A stretch of DNA of 64,000 bases from Platerodrilus igneus (GCA_036346225.1 JARFIW010001215.1:9190501-9254500), one strand, 5' to 3'. Numbered from the stretch's first letter, positions 20,874 through 33,272 are shown. Notes: generated from the letters alone by a model not told the origin. Translations and numbers: made by a program.

Positions 20874-22375
20874 TGTGTAACATACTGTTTTAATACGCTC
20901 TAATATTTCTATTATTTCTAAAAATAGTTATTTTCTAGTTTAATTTTAGCATTCTAATTATTAGAATGAAGGTCTTGTAGCATAAATATGTCTGCAATTG
21001 TAAGCGGCTGCAAGATCACCCAAGTAGCGTCCTAGCGAAATTCCAGGAAGATATAATCCAAGAGTTAATTAATTTTTCTAAAGGCACTTTACTTCAAAGG
21101 CACTAAACATGTCAGATTAGTTGCTATCTATGATTAGATGTCAATCATGTTCTAGGATCCTATTTATGTCAGGGTGGTCGGAAGAAATTTTTCAATTAGC
21201 GGAGTACTCAACTAAAAATTAGTTCCGAGATCTACTTGTGTGGCTATCTTAGTGCAATTGGCAGTTTAATTAATCTTAAAGATTTACGACCGGCGTATCC
21301 TAAGTCGAGTATGAGCCAAGAAAGGGGTTATTTTTCAATTAACTTAAATGTATATAAGGATGCCAGCCGGTGGTAATCGGGGTTGTTTATTTCCAGACAC
21401 GTTAGAGGTAAAAGCTGGCTGTTATTTGCCAGATTGAGTGAAGTGTTTTATTTCTCTGAAATCAAGTGCGTGCCGTTATGTTCTAAGTTAATTATTTCTC
21501 TGAGTAAGTAATTAGTATATGTGGTATTACCATGAACTCCAGGCTGTGTTATGCAGCATAAGTCAGTTATTTGTTTAAATACAGTATTTGTCGACTTCCA
21601 TAAAATACAACTCCGGGTTAAAGCTCAGTTCAAGTAAATTGATCCGTTAGATTATTGTTTTGGAGACCGCATCGTTTTAGAAGAGTCTCCTATTATATTG
21701 TGTTTCGACGGTGTCAGAGGCCGTTAATCATTAAGCCACGAGACTACCTGAGTATGCAAAGCTCAGGTCAGGAGTCACGTTACTGTACTATTTGACCCTT
21801 GAGAAGGTCGTATTTTTCCTGGTGTTGATGACCCCGTGGTTAAAGGAGGGTCGTCGCCATAAGCAAGTTAAGTAGACTACGGTAGAATTAATTAATTATT
21901 GTATTGGGGTGGTTTCACCCAGAACTGTTATTAATATTCATAAAATAAGGATCTTGGTTTAGTTTAGTTAAGTTGTGTTTGTGCTAGCCGGAGACTTTAA
22001 AAGATTAGCCCCTGTGAAGTGATTTATTTTCTGTCCTGCAATCTTGGTTCATCGCCCACGAACAAAGTGCGACGAGAGCTATTACCGCGATTGGTCCATG
22101 GGCCGTTTAATTCCCATGGTGGCGCCCTATTGTAAATAATGTTATTTACTGTATATTTTTGTTATGCATATGTAATTAGTTGAAGTTTTAGTTAGTAGCC
22201 CATTTAATAAAACAATCGGAATTTCGTCTCAGTGTGTTTGTTTATTGAACCCCCCCCCCCTCTCACCGACTGCTGCAGCTTGCGAGGCAACGTCCCGAAA
22301 CGTGAGGGTACGATAGTGCTAGAGGTCCTGCCATTTATTATTTATTGTTAATTGGATACCCTCACGCGGTAGGTA
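20874..22375 (+). repeat. Gypsy C 3' LTR (right boundary uncertain)
   Basis: It follows the polypurine tract and starts TGTGTAACA. A TATA box (TATATAAGG, 21351-21359) and a poly(A) signal (AATAAAA, 22206-22212) lie within it in the right order for an LTR with a long R region. A C-run (~22249-22260) follows the poly(A) signal. The 3' border was not found because the matching 5' LTR is absent. The end given is where the leader of element B appears to begin. A short inverted pair, CGTGAGGGTA and TACCCTCACG, spans ~22308-22366. Confidence 0.5.
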
Positions 22376-22574
22376 AATATATAAATTACAAGCTTCATGT
22401 AGACGATCAACTTTTAATTTCCAATAGTCACCCATTACTACCGAATCAACAAACACCCAAATATTTAAAGACACAAAAACGAATTATTAGGCTTGTTCGA
22501 TAGAGAAACTAAATTAACGAAATAACTAAATACTAAACAAAATCCAGTTCATACGAGAAGGAAAAAAAAATAAT

Positions 22575-22597
22575 TTCGAGCCCCACGTTGGGCGCCA
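22575..22597 (-). promoter_or_regulatory. Element B primer-binding site (tRNA-Lys)
   Basis: On the plus strand, TTCGAGCCCCACGTTGGGCG followed by CCA equals the 3' end of animal tRNA-Lys(CUU), T-loop, T-stem and acceptor included. On the minus strand this is the PBS that follows the 5' LTR. Seven bases (22598-22604) separate it from the LTR at 22605. The match fixes both the orientation and the primer of element B. That this tRNA is Lys(CUU) rests on my recall of the tRNA sequence. Confidence 0.8.
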
Positions 22598-22604
22598 AAT
22601 TTTC

Positions 22605-24410
22605 TGTTACGTTATTCGAGGCATCCACGTTGGGCGTCAAATTTATGCTACGTTGGCTCGTAGCCGTGCGTAACACAAAGAAAATCAAAGAAATGACCGG
22701 GCTCAATCGGAGAGTAGGGAGGTTGTAGAAAGCAGACCAACATATAATGTACGCGGCTGTAAGGAATTAGTAACAATACCTGCAACAAAAAAATTAGAAT
22801 AGCAAACCTGCAATAAAAAAAATTAGTCCTGCAAACCTGAAATAAAGAAAAAGCATAGCATGCTGATCGAGCATAGATTGTTCAGTACTTGGTAGAATGT
22901 AAAAAAAACTGTTTGGATAATCTATCTAATATAACAACGGTAAAAACAATACAAAAATTTTTAGTACAAAGTGAGGTAATATTGAGGAGTAGCAGAAACG
23001 TTTCCTCACACACCCATTAAACATAAATCAGACAAAATTTTAACAAAAGATAAATAGGTAAGCACAATTGATATGAGTCATCCAGTATTGTTGATTCTTC
23101 TTTTTTTTGTTTTTTTTTTAAATAGCATGCAAGTCTATGGTAAAAGGTATCAGAACGACAAAGATATATATTTAAAGTAATAACAAGTAGGAAATAGTTC
23201 AACTTACAAAAGGTTCTTCAGTAACGCTTCCTTGCAACTGAAGTGTGGGATTCACGATGTCCGGCACTAACGCAGCACTTCACCCTTGACTGGGAGGGTG
23301 TTGATGGAACTTATCACACGTTACCCTAATCACACCTACGTATTTCACTGGTGTTAGCAGCAAACATTATCACGCGACGGAACTATGTAGCATTGATAAA
23401 TTTCTTGTTAATTCTATTTCCTGAGACAATAATTTCGAAATATTTTGTAGCCCTAGTTTAATTTCAACTGGGACCAAATGTATATTATTTTCATAAACAT
23501 CCAAAAAGCAGTGAGAAACTTCAACCAATACCTTTGTAAACCGGTAATCTGTTATATTTCGCAAATAACGAAATTTGCGCAAGCAATGATCTATTTTAGA
23601 TTCTTTGGGGTTGGAAAATTCAGAACCTACAGTATCAACTGTATTTGGATAATCCAAAGTATGCACTACTCTGATAAACAAAAAAGGACCGCGAAACTAG
23701 ATCGCACACACAGTTTAAATATCAAAAGACAAAGCACCACAAAAAAAACCACAATGAGTAAAGCACGTGTATCACTAAAGTAAGTCCGTCAAATGTTCCG
23801 TAAAACACGGGTGCAGGTCGAGTTTAACAAGTTCTACCACTTTTATTTCCAACAGAAACTCAACAAAAAACAATTAGTAAGGCACGCGTAAGCAATAAAA
23901 CCGTCCGTCAAATGTCCTTAAAACACACGTGCGTCGACCAAACACGATCGCCTATAAACCATACTACTTCAATCGGAATTAGCACTACACTCTCTACAAT
24001 TAATATACAACTTTTATTTCACAAGAAAAACAACTAAAATCGTGCCGTGCTTGTTCATGAACAATTCGAAAATTGATACCGCATTAATTCTCACTATTTT
24101 CAAAGCAAAAAGGAAACAGTATTTTCAACGTAATTAATATATAAGTACCAAGAACAAACTACAATTACTCATCTGTTTATATCAACTCGTTGCTATTACA
24201 ACCTCTTATCGTCTCTTATCTAGACTTGTATATCCACATAAGAAACAAAATTTATATCGACGGCAAGACAAGAACGATGCAATCCACTCATTATAATACG
24301 ACGCATTCGCCTAAGGAGTTAATAAATATCAAATATAGAAACAGTGGTTACAGAAATGTATTTACGAATTGGGTAGTGTAAAATGTTAAGCCATAAAAAT
24401 GCACGTTACA
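22605..24410 (-). repeat. Element B 5' LTR (right copy)
   Basis: About 1.8 kb, near-identical partner of 16901-18706. On the minus strand it runs from TGTAACGTGC (24410) to ATAACGTAACA (22605), so it has TG...CA ends. It is adjacent to the tRNA-Lys PBS. A second PBS-like sequence, CCACGTTGGGCGTCA, lies inside it at 22625-22639. It carries the minus-strand frame 23370-23681, the partner of 17670-18011. Confidence 0.85.
23370..23681 (-). CDS. Open frame inside element B LTR (right)
   Basis: 103 codons, otherwise the same as the frame at 17670-18011 apart from a few replacements and the start. No domain is recognised. It ends in ...LHSSVA followed by two stops in both LTRs. Its presence in both LTRs follows from LTR identity and is not independent support for coding. 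Confidence 0.25.
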   Translation of the reverse strand: MFIRVVHTLDYPNTVDTVGSEFSNPKESKIDHCLRKFRYLRNITDYRFTKVLVEVSHCFLDVYENNIHLVPVEIKLGLQNISKLLSQEIELTRNLSMLHSSVA

Positions 24411-24803
24411 GATTGTCAACATAACGGCAGTCTCTCCGTGAGTACAAATTTTCTCACCACTTGCCGTTCGAAGACACACCGATACAGGTAGCACTTTTCC
24501 ACGACCAACCAAATCTGGTCTCACAATAGTCCTTGTCGCTCCTGTATCCACGAGTAATCGGACAATCCTACCATTAATTCTACCATCTATATAAATGCTG
24601 TCCAGACTTCCCATTGACGATGCAGCACGGATGATAATCTCCGGAGCACTACGCTGTGCTGTCGACGTTCGCCCCCTTACATTGACCTGCTTTAACTCAA
24701 CCGGTTGTTTCTTTGGTTGAGTACAGCGTCTCTGCATATGACCAACTTCACCGCAGCTCCAGCATCGCAGACGCCATCTCCGCTTTTCGCTTTTCAAACA
24801 CAC
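24411..24803 (-). pseudogene. Gypsy A zinc knuckle and protease, 5' part
   Basis: A CCHC zinc knuckle, CWSCGEVGHMQRRC, is followed by a linker and an aspartic protease with active site LLVDTGATRTIV. The frame is interrupted by element B at 24410. The knuckle lies in a different frame from gag upstream, around an A/G-rich stretch near 24790, which could reflect an indel or a frameshift site between gag and pol. Confidence 0.85.
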
Positions 24804-25752
24804 GGTTTATTATTTCATCTATGCTGTTCTGCGATTGCTCAGGTTCTTCTAATGCACACCGAACTTTGTGACTCATCCTGTGTGACGTCTGCTTAGCTGC
24901 TTCAAATTCAAGCGCATGAGCCAGTGCGTCATCTAACATTTTTGGCCGTGTTAATCTTAGCGCTTGCTGTATTTCACTGTCTTTAATGCCATCCACAAAT
25001 GTTTGAACAGCCAGTTGTTCGAGGAAACTATCTGGTGCCGTTGGATATGCCAATCTAACTAATCTGGCGATGTCAGTTTCGAATTCTTGCAGGCTTTCAC
25101 TTGTCTTTTGCGAGCGGTTCTTAACTTGTGCGTGGTAAACCTGTTGAAGGTGAGCATCTCCATATCTCATCTCAAGCTTCGATGTTAAAAGGCCGTAGTA
25201 ATTCTGCTGGTGATCGGGAATCGTTTGTAAGATGTTAAGAGCCTCCCCCCGTAGGGCCACTATTAAGGAGATAGCCTTCTCTTTGTTGCACCAACCGTTG
25301 GCTATTGCAGCAGCTTCAAATTGTTTCAAATATGTGGGCCAAGGTGTTTTACCATCGAATGTAGGTGGTATTACTTTAAATTTAGACGGAATTGACTCGC
25401 TTCTTTCCATGGTTCTTATTTCTGGAATGTTCTGATTAACAACTTGGCTTGGTAATTCAAGTGGTCGCGTTGTTAGTGAAATCATTTGTTCTTAAAGCCT
25501 CATCACATCTTCTTCCATTTTTACCAATTTATTATCCAACTTTTGCTCAACTGTTTTTACCTGTTCAGTGAAACCTCCTTTCAATGCAATGGAACTTTCC
25601 ATTAATCTTTGTTCTAACGTGGCTGTATTTTCACTTAACTTTTCCTCTATTTTCCCAGCATTTTCACTAAATGTCAATTCTAGTTTAGCCGACCTCTCCT
25701 CCATACCGGATTTAAAATCCTTAAGGAAATTCATTAAAGTTTCTGCCTCCAT
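24748..25752 (-). pseudogene. Gypsy A gag
   Basis: The reading begins MEAETLMNFLKDFKSGMEER at 25752 with a long heptad-rich segment (about 85 residues, probable coiled coil). It continues after an in-frame stop near 25492 as EQMISLTTRPLELPSQ, then a capsid-like region with WPTYLKQFEAAA, LRGEALNILQTI and LEMRYGD, typical of Ty3/Gypsy retrotransposon gag (DUF/gag-pre families). The part after the stop is 245 codons. The product would assemble the intracellular particle. Its end overlaps the zinc-knuckle frame. Confidence 0.8.
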
Positions 25753-25789
25753 CTTACTTTGACTTGTGTTTTAAATTAATCACTATATA

Positions 25790-25806
25790 CCCCGCACCTG
25801 ACACCA
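25790..25806 (-). promoter_or_regulatory. Gypsy A primer-binding site (tRNA-Leu-like)
   Basis: On the minus strand, TGGTGTCAGGTGCGGGG lies one base from the end of the proposed 5' LTR and ~40 bases before the gag start. The complement ends CCTGACACCA, like a tRNA-Leu 3' end as I remember it, with a couple of differences in the T-stem. Confidence 0.55.
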
Positions 25807-25807
25807 G

Positions 25808-26352
25808 TGAAGCGGGCTACTGCTACCGCGTTTCTTTAATTCAAAACAAGTAATAATAAAGGTCTTTATTACTCACTGTTCCCAAGTCTAATTAACAGTA
25901 TATGCCTTATTTATAGATGTTTTCAGTCCACTTAACACTGAAGCACTATTACACTAATGAATTTACAAGCACTAATATCTTCTTGAACTAACTTCTTTAC
26001 CATAGGTCCATTAACAACACTAACACAACTATTATTCAATCCAAGCTCTATCTATTTATGTATACTACAAGCTGCATGTACAATAGACACGTTTAGCTCA
26101 TATAACATTTATGTTTATACACTCTTAGGCTTCTAAAAGCTCAACCACATTCACTATACACGATATAATTTATATTCGACATTAAAGTATAGACTGACTC
26201 TTACATTCATAAGCGGCCTTATATATACCCTGATTTAAAGATATGACTCATTATCTAGTATTTTCTAGAAGAATTCTGGAACCGTAGAGAATAAACAGTG
26301 CTTGCGGCGTTTTGTGTGTAATTGATGGGTTGTCTAGTAGTAGCTCGCAACA
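25808..26352 (-). repeat. Gypsy A 5' LTR (proposed)
   Basis: Minus-strand reading starts TGTTGCGAGC (26352) and ends CGCTTCA (25808) beside the PBS. It contains a TATA box (TATATATAAGG, ~26218-26228) and an AATAAA near the 3' side (~25855-25870), the layout of an LTR. No second LTR remains to confirm the borders because the element is truncated at 14591. Confidence 0.6.
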
Positions 26353-27408
26353 GTATTAAAAGTGTGGTTGCACAAGTGGGTGCTGGCTTGTAAAAGGTGC
26401 AGTTACTACACGCTACTATCTAATGATAGGATGGTACTTTGGAAGCAAATTGAAAAATTTGAAACCAGTATGCGTGACGTGTAGTGATTATGGAAGGTTA
26501 AGTTTGGTCAAGACAATTATCCGGGTAGAAATACTAAAGGAGTGGAGATCAGATGGATCCAGGCATAAACACGAAGTGTATGGACACAACGACAAGGGTT
26601 TTTGTACACATCTTCAGAGGTAACGATGGACGAAGCTTACTCCAGATAAAGAAAATTAATTTCTTGCTTTTGCTTGAACACTTGTGCTGATATTTTGTGC
26701 TTGAATGTTTTGATTTATTGGCGGTGTATTTTATTACCATAAAAACTCATTTAAAGGGGTATATGTACAGGACAATTAATATTGATTATTTAAAAATGTT
26801 TATTAATGATATAAAAATGATGCTGTAAGGAGTAAACGGGTCTTTAACTTTATTTTAAACAAAAATGCGATGGGTAAAAGCATTTAGAGTAACTGGGTTA
26901 TACTGAGCTCAAAATAGACCAGAATAAAAATCAATTTAGGGTTGCACGACGGGCCCATCTACTCGTCTAAAATAAAATTGTTGGAATAATTAAAATCATG
27001 AAAATTTAAAAGATTCAAACATTGAGATGGTAACATTTTTATCAAACTGAATATACAAATGTGTGAATATTTTCGTACTAATGGAAACTTGTTAATATGT
27101 GTAAATAAAAAGGTTGTATGTCTTGTTGCATTATTTGAGTGGTAATTTTATTTGACTGTGTTTGTGAGAATGGAATGTACTTAGGATGGTAGGTATTCAA
27201 GAAGAAGCAGATTTCTGAGCTAGCCAGGGTGTGCAGAAATAAGGAGGCGTTCCAAAGGTATAGTAAGAATTTTTTTTTATTAAATTTATTTCAGAAAATT
27301 TTATGACGGCACACCGACACTAGGGCTCGAATTGGTATAGAGAAATCCACTGCAATTATATGGCACCCAATCCGTGGGCTAGAATTTCTTTAGTTTAGAG
27401 ATTCACAG

Positions 27409-27410
<2 letters not shown>
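26353..27410. other. Unassigned non-coding DNA
   Basis: No domain, transposon terminus or splice-supported exon was recognised. The short plus-strand frame at 26423-26623 has no supporting feature. Confidence 0.5.

Positions 27411-27456
<46 letters not shown>
27411..27456. repeat. (AT)n microsatellite 2 with nearby poly-G
   Basis: 46 bases of pure AT, followed after nine bases by a run of 12 G (27466-27477). Confidence 0.95.
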
Positions 27457-27459
<3 letters not shown>

Positions 27460-27477
27460 ATGTAAGGGGGGGGGGGG

Positions 27478-29177
27478 TACAAGGCTTCTAAGGGTAGATT
27501 TGTGTTAAAAGGGGTGTATGCCAAACAACATGATTGATAAATCAGATCCATAAGTTAAAAAACTATATTTTGCTGTACTTTACATATGCTAAAGTATGTA
27601 CCATTTTAGTTTGAAACGTATGTGCCAAAGGTAAACAAAATGACTTTATGACGTTGATACAATGCACGGTACTCAAGGTTTTATACTGAGTTGAAATATT
27701 TATAAGCCATTGAAAGTACATTTGCCGTCTGAAAACCGGACGCGTCTATGGATATCTACAATCAACCAAGCGTCCAGGTCTTGTGTGAATTATTTTGGCT
27801 TTTCATTTAAATAGAATCAACTTTTGGACGAATTGTAAAATCAAAATTATAAGTGAATAGAAATATAAAATATTATTGGAGAATTGTGAAGTGTTTAGGA
27901 CCAATGGTAGAAATTATGAATGTATATAAAGACTATGGTGAAGGTATTGTGGACACTAGAGTAAAGACGAATTGTTATTGGATATTTTATGCTTTTAAAA
28001 AATGTAATTAAGTAAGCTAATGTTGTTGTGCTTATTGCTTAGCGAAGTAAAAAACAAAATTCTCTTTCGATTATATTCAGTATAAAGACGTGTTTTGCAA
28101 ACCTGCGTTAAAAGTTGTATAATATGTTGATGAAATAAATGTTTTTTTAGTTAAAGAGTCTGATTTAGTCAAGTGAAAGTATAAGAAGCATCGATAGTAT
28201 AAAAGCGGCGATTATAGAAAAATATTTAGAGTGGTTAATAGTGCGACGGGAAAGCGACGATTTATTTAGATTTGAACGAGATTGGTATTGGATTTGGGAC
28301 GATTGGTTAATAGGCAGCAGGAGATTCGAGTGGATATACAAAGCGACGGCGAAGCAACGACGATATTAAAAATTTTGGAGTGATTTGGATAGATTAAAGG
28401 CAGTAGGACATAGTGTGGACATTGAAGGAATAGCAAGGAATAGATTGATTTGGAATAGGACGGCAGGATAGATTGGAAATTGGATAAGAAAAGGCGAAAG
28501 GATTAATTGGACACGAAGAAGGAAAACAGGAGAGCAGCATATTACAAGGAAGAATTAACGCAGGGGAAGTAGATACAACGGTTTATTCAAAATTCTAAAA
28601 TTAGGGTAAATTATTTCAAATTTGGGGTCAGCAAAATTGTTAAAGACACCTGGAGGCGATACGCAAGTGAACAGCGATTGTGAATCCTTGTGAAGGTGCG
28701 TACGGTGAATAAGATCTTGAGCCAGCAACATTTAAAGAAGGCATTCAGCGCCGTATAATTCAGGTGAGTACCGTGTAATATCTTAAAACGTCAAAATTAA
28801 AGTCAGAAATAGTATACATAAATTAATTTGGCACCAAGCAACATTGATCAGTAAAATTTGGCATATACAGTAAATAATTCCATATTAAAAAGGTAGTAAA
28901 ACAAACGAGTGTGCAGTTTGGTTGGACAGTACACATCTACTCACGATTGAACTCACGGTGAGTAGGTGAACACCCTGAGATAAAGGTTTCATATAGTCGA
29001 GGCATAAAATATAGTGAACAGTAAATAGATAACCAATCAAGCTTTGCTAAAGCACACCATATAGAAGTCATATTATTGAATACTAAAAATTAGGGGCGAC
29101 GACAAAAGTCGTGTATCATAAAAATTTTAAATATAAAAATAAAAATTAGGGCGGAGGGAGTAAGTAATAAGCCAGTA

Positions 29178-29179
<2 letters not shown>
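27478..29179. other. Unassigned DNA with LTR-like signals
   Basis: No coding region is seen. A TATA-like TATATAAAG near 27922-27930 and an AATAAA near 28134 lie ~210 bases apart on the plus strand, followed by a purine-rich, CGACG-containing stretch (28200-28760). The spacing recalls an LTR and leader, but no partner repeat, PBS or TG/CA ends were confirmed. Confidence 0.3.

Positions 29180-29220
<41 letters not shown>
29180..29220. repeat. (AT)n microsatellite 3
   Basis: 41 bases of uninterrupted AT, followed by GCCGTGATAC. Confidence 0.95.
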
Positions 29221-29221
<1 letters not shown>

Positions 29222-32200
29222 CCGTGATACTCGTATTTCCGGTACAATCTCCTCTTATAATCGATTTCTTGACTCTTTCCGCCTCGGCAGCTCACCTAGA
29301 TAAAACTTTCATCCTCATTCATAAAAGAAAACACATTCCTACCACAAACATCAACGTTAACTCTATTTGCATCAATATTATATAGGTTAGTCTAATTGAG
29401 CTCAAAGACAGACCCAAATTTTCATCATAATCAAAAACATAAACCTGATAAATACTCCTTTCTACTTATACAAGAAAATTTTACCTTAAAATTAAAAATT
29501 TGTTGTTTATGCAAATTTACTACTGTCCATTTTTATCAAACGAATTATAAAAATATTCAACACACATCAAAACATCTAAGATCGAACAAAATGCATAATT
29601 TACCTGAAGGTTAATGCACTCGTGGCTTCAATGTACATCGGACTTGCTAATCCCACCATTCCAGCTGGTTTATGTTTAGTTCTTCGGATTTCTGGCCGCC
29701 TTTAAAATTTTTCTACACCACCATTCGTCTAAAAGGTTTCAGGGTTTCTCAGGAACTCATCTAAGTATATCGAAATCTTGTTTTGTGGATCCAATCACCT
29801 TTACGAATAACATTTGATTACTAACACTCCCGATTCATAGCACTGAAATTCATAATTCTTTCACGCTATACCAAAACTGCCTACTTCTATTTATTTATTT
29901 ATCGTTATTAATTTGGATAATTGGTACAGTAATACCCGCAAATCTAACTAGACTTTGTTACCTTCATTTATCTTCTCTAAGTTGAAACTTAAGTGAAACT
30001 TATAATTTTTTCTTTATTAATTTAATTTATGGGGAGTGAGTCAATTAGTGAACAAAACCTCGGTGGACCCACAAGCTTTACTATATTCGCGGCTTAGTCT
30101 GGGAATTACCCCAAGGGTGAGCAATGAGATTGGGCGTGGATATAGGGTGGGCTCGACTACAAACGGGGACAAAAAAAAGGAAATGGGTGCCACTGCATCT
30201 ATATAGACAATAAATAAAATTAAAGTATCCCACAGGAAGACGCAGAAATCTATAGGATATAATGATTATCAAAAAGCATACAACTTAAAATAAGCAATAC
30301 CTCTGGAAACCTCTTGGACCTCTGCTTCAGCTCCTGCGATGTCAGACCTGCAAGAAAATCTCACACAAAAAAATAAAATATAAGACACTGTTTGTGTCTT
30401 ACGACAACAAAATATTTCGGTCTTTATAGATCGACTGTCCCGAATTCAAAATCTCAACAACACCTTACCTATGAAAATATACTCTACTGAAAAATTACTT
30501 ACTCTGTTTCTATTACCTAATACTGTATCAACTTTTTTCTAAGTTCCACATTCAAAATTTTGTTTATCTAATTTGGATATTATTAATTTCAATTAGTGAA
30601 ATAAAAAGACGAAAGTTTTAAATCAAAGTATAATCTAAATGTAATTCTCTTTTGTTGCAAAAATTATTTATAAAAAATTTGATAATCAATATAAAATAAT
30701 TTTCAAAAATCTCTGAATTTGTTACTCTACATAGAGAGATCTTAACATTTATAAATTATTTAGTACAGTCGGTTCTTAAACATCCATAAAACAGATCTGT
30801 TCTGGCTTACAAAATTTCTCTAAAGAACTTATTACACAAAAAGTTCATATGGCTCAAACATTATATGAACTTAAAGAAAGTTAGTTCAACATATGTTAGA
30901 AGCAGCATTGATATTCTACTAATCATATAGCATATTGTAGTTAAACATTTTTCAATCAAAAGTGAACTTTATACTTATTTTTCTCAATTAACATGTGCAT
31001 TATTTACGTGCTTTGAATAACAACTATAAATTAATTAATCTAAAAGTTCAAAAATTCCTCCTATGAAAAAATTTAGTTCTGAACAAAAAAGTATTTGACC
31101 TATTAAGTTTCTAGGATATAGTTCTCAAACTGATTTTTATATGGGATTTAAGCATAAACATATCTTGCAAAAAAAATATATAACATTAACATTCGTTAAC
31201 AAAAGTTTCCTATAATTTGGAAAACGTTAAATCAAAGCTTTGACCGTAATTAATACGTAAAATTAATTCTCTCAATAAATAGTTTTATAAGTACCTGAAT
31301 GGTTTTGTTTTAACAGCTCGACGGTGATGCTGGTAAACGCGCTAGACCAACCAAAACAACATAATACTCCATCTTATTGAAGTTTAATAAGGTACGAAGT
31401 TGGCATTTTGTAGATGCAGCCTCTCAGACAGCTTCAAAACGAGTGGGCCCACAATACATAATTATGTTCCAATAACATTACCTGGAATGCTGCTTGACAT
31501 ACAAACGATTTAAATTTTCAATTCTACCATACTCAAACGTGCTTTCTTAAAATTTTATTTTTCAGACGAGCATACTTAAATGTGTCTACCTAAATGTGCT
31601 AAGGAAATTAAAGCATCTATTAGTTTTATAAGGCAGTTTTTTTCTACGATCTCACGACTAACGGACTTCTACCAGCACGTGTTGTTACTGTTTTTTCTTG
31701 ATTGTCTGGGCGGCATTGCAAGAGCTCTTTTGCAATGCCTCCACCACGACAACCTTTACACCCTCTCCGATGATAGAGCAATTCTAATACCCCACTTGAA
31801 GCAAAAGTTCCGCATCTTCAAACGAAGCGTACCTCCTCGTTGTTGCTTGCAAGATGGCTGCGTTCGCCTTCTTGTCAACACCCTAGCTATAGCGTCACCT
31901 TACGCGCAGGTGTTGTGTCTAGCAATTGCACAAGTGGGCTTCAGAATGCCTGTAGCTTATGCAACTCAAGTTACGTTCAGGGTATTTGCAGATATCAAAA
32001 GCGTAGGAGTCACTATTAAATACTTTGCATAGGTGAAGATAATGTAAAAGGAAAGAGATGTTCTTCCTTATAGTAGATTAAACTATTTAACGATTTAACG
32101 CTAAATGACAATTTCGTAAAATAACAAGGGATAGAAATGTTTTTCTTTAGAGATTTTAATGTAACAAAAGTTTTTGTTACAAAGTGTACTAATAACTTTT

Positions 32201-33272
32201 ATTGTAGCACGTAATCACAACGTATTCTACTTAAAGTATCGAATAATCAAAAAAATAAAGAGCAAAACTGTTTAAAGTATCGAATAAAATCAAAAATATA
32301 AGAGAGCGACACTCCTATTAGCACGGGTTTATATAATGGCCCGCTTGCAAGTCGAATTTGTCCCGCGACAGCCTATTTTCAAAAATTCGCATTCTATTTT
32401 CCTTTTCGATGTCTCGGCACAATGATTCTACTGAAATTTGCACTCGTCCGAGTTGAAAATCTAAGAATTTTCCACATGCCTCGCAACACGTCCGAGAACA
32501 ACTAATTAATTTTACACACCAACTGATATGCTTTCCCCTCTCGTGTTTGCATCTTATTTCAACCTTAATCGCCAATCTAGTCTGTTCGTTCTATCTAAAA
32601 CCTGTGCGCTTGTTTCACATTTTCCTTCTCATTTAACTGCTAATGCATTCCATCTCGCTTGTCTTTATACCACAAACTCGCTTTCTTACTTGCACTCATA
32701 TAGCTCGAAGTTTATCGACTAACATATACATCGTTATTCTTGCAAGTGTTCTGAGTTCTAATACGTCGAAGTCTTACGTGACTTTTCCCATGTCTTTTAT
32801 AATTTCTCGATAGTTTGAGTACTTGGAACGATTAAATTAACTACAAATTGAACAATTTCACTCTGCTTCTTTTTATAGAAAAGCGTCCAGTGAATAATCT
32901 CAACCCCTTATTTTTAATGAAACGAATAAATTTTTATGCTCCACGGTTTTAATAACGCGTATTATCTAATGACATTCTACATTACTTCCTTCTAAACGTT
33001 GATTATGATTATATACAAAAACCCTACATTCTAATTGAATGATTTAAATCTGCACAGTAGGCCTTTAATTAAGCGTACTATTTTACAATGCCCTGATATA
33101 CATGGTGTTTAACATTATCTAAACGATATAAACCCTATGTTTAGAAGTAAATGACGAATTTATCCAAAATGCCTTTAAATGAAGCGTATTATTACCCAAA
33201 GCTTTCTTATACACGGTGATTAAAATTATTTGATGTCGCTTATTAATTTTTCTACCCTGGTCTAAATTTGAG

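Larger units (their letters stand above)
16901..24410 (-). mobile_element. LTR retrotransposon B nested in Gypsy A protease
   Basis: The element is bounded by long, nearly identical repeats (16901-18706 and 22605-24410). Outer ends are TGTTACG on the left and CGTTACA on the right. The flanking bases are AATT (16897-16900) and GATT (24411-24414), a 4-base target duplication with one change. Removing the insert restores the protease reading frame of element A. A primer-binding site beside the right repeat shows that B is a minus-strand element. Its interior has almost no B sequence left; a plus-strand Gypsy piece (C) occupies 18707 to about 22375. Confidence 0.8.
14591..26352 (-). mobile_element. 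Ty3/Gypsy LTR retrotransposon A, truncated, hosting element B
   Basis: Minus-strand order from right to left: 5' LTR (25808-26352), primer-binding site (25790-25806), gag with coiled coil, zinc knuckle, protease, then element B, then the rest of protease, reverse transcriptase, RNase H and the integrase zinc domain. The element stops at 14591, immediately after the CRKC of integrase, so the integrase core, 3' LTR and right target duplication are lost. It is joined directly to a LINE fragment. Frameshifts and stops in gag and pol make it defective. Confidence 0.85.

Noticed and set aside
16907..24404. GTTAC as a 5-base target duplication of element B (16902-16906 and 24405-24409)
   Set aside because: GTTAC is better explained as part of the inverted LTR tips; the 4-base AATT/GATT pair leaves a continuous protease frame, which the GTTAC version does not.
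27900..28200. Solo LTR
   Set aside because: A TATA-like box and poly(A) signal are suitably spaced but no TG/CA borders, duplication or partner were found.
31580..32032. 150-codon plus-strand frame
   Set aside because: No recognisable domain, no start context, splice sites or repeat copies to support it; kept only as a note in the unassigned region.
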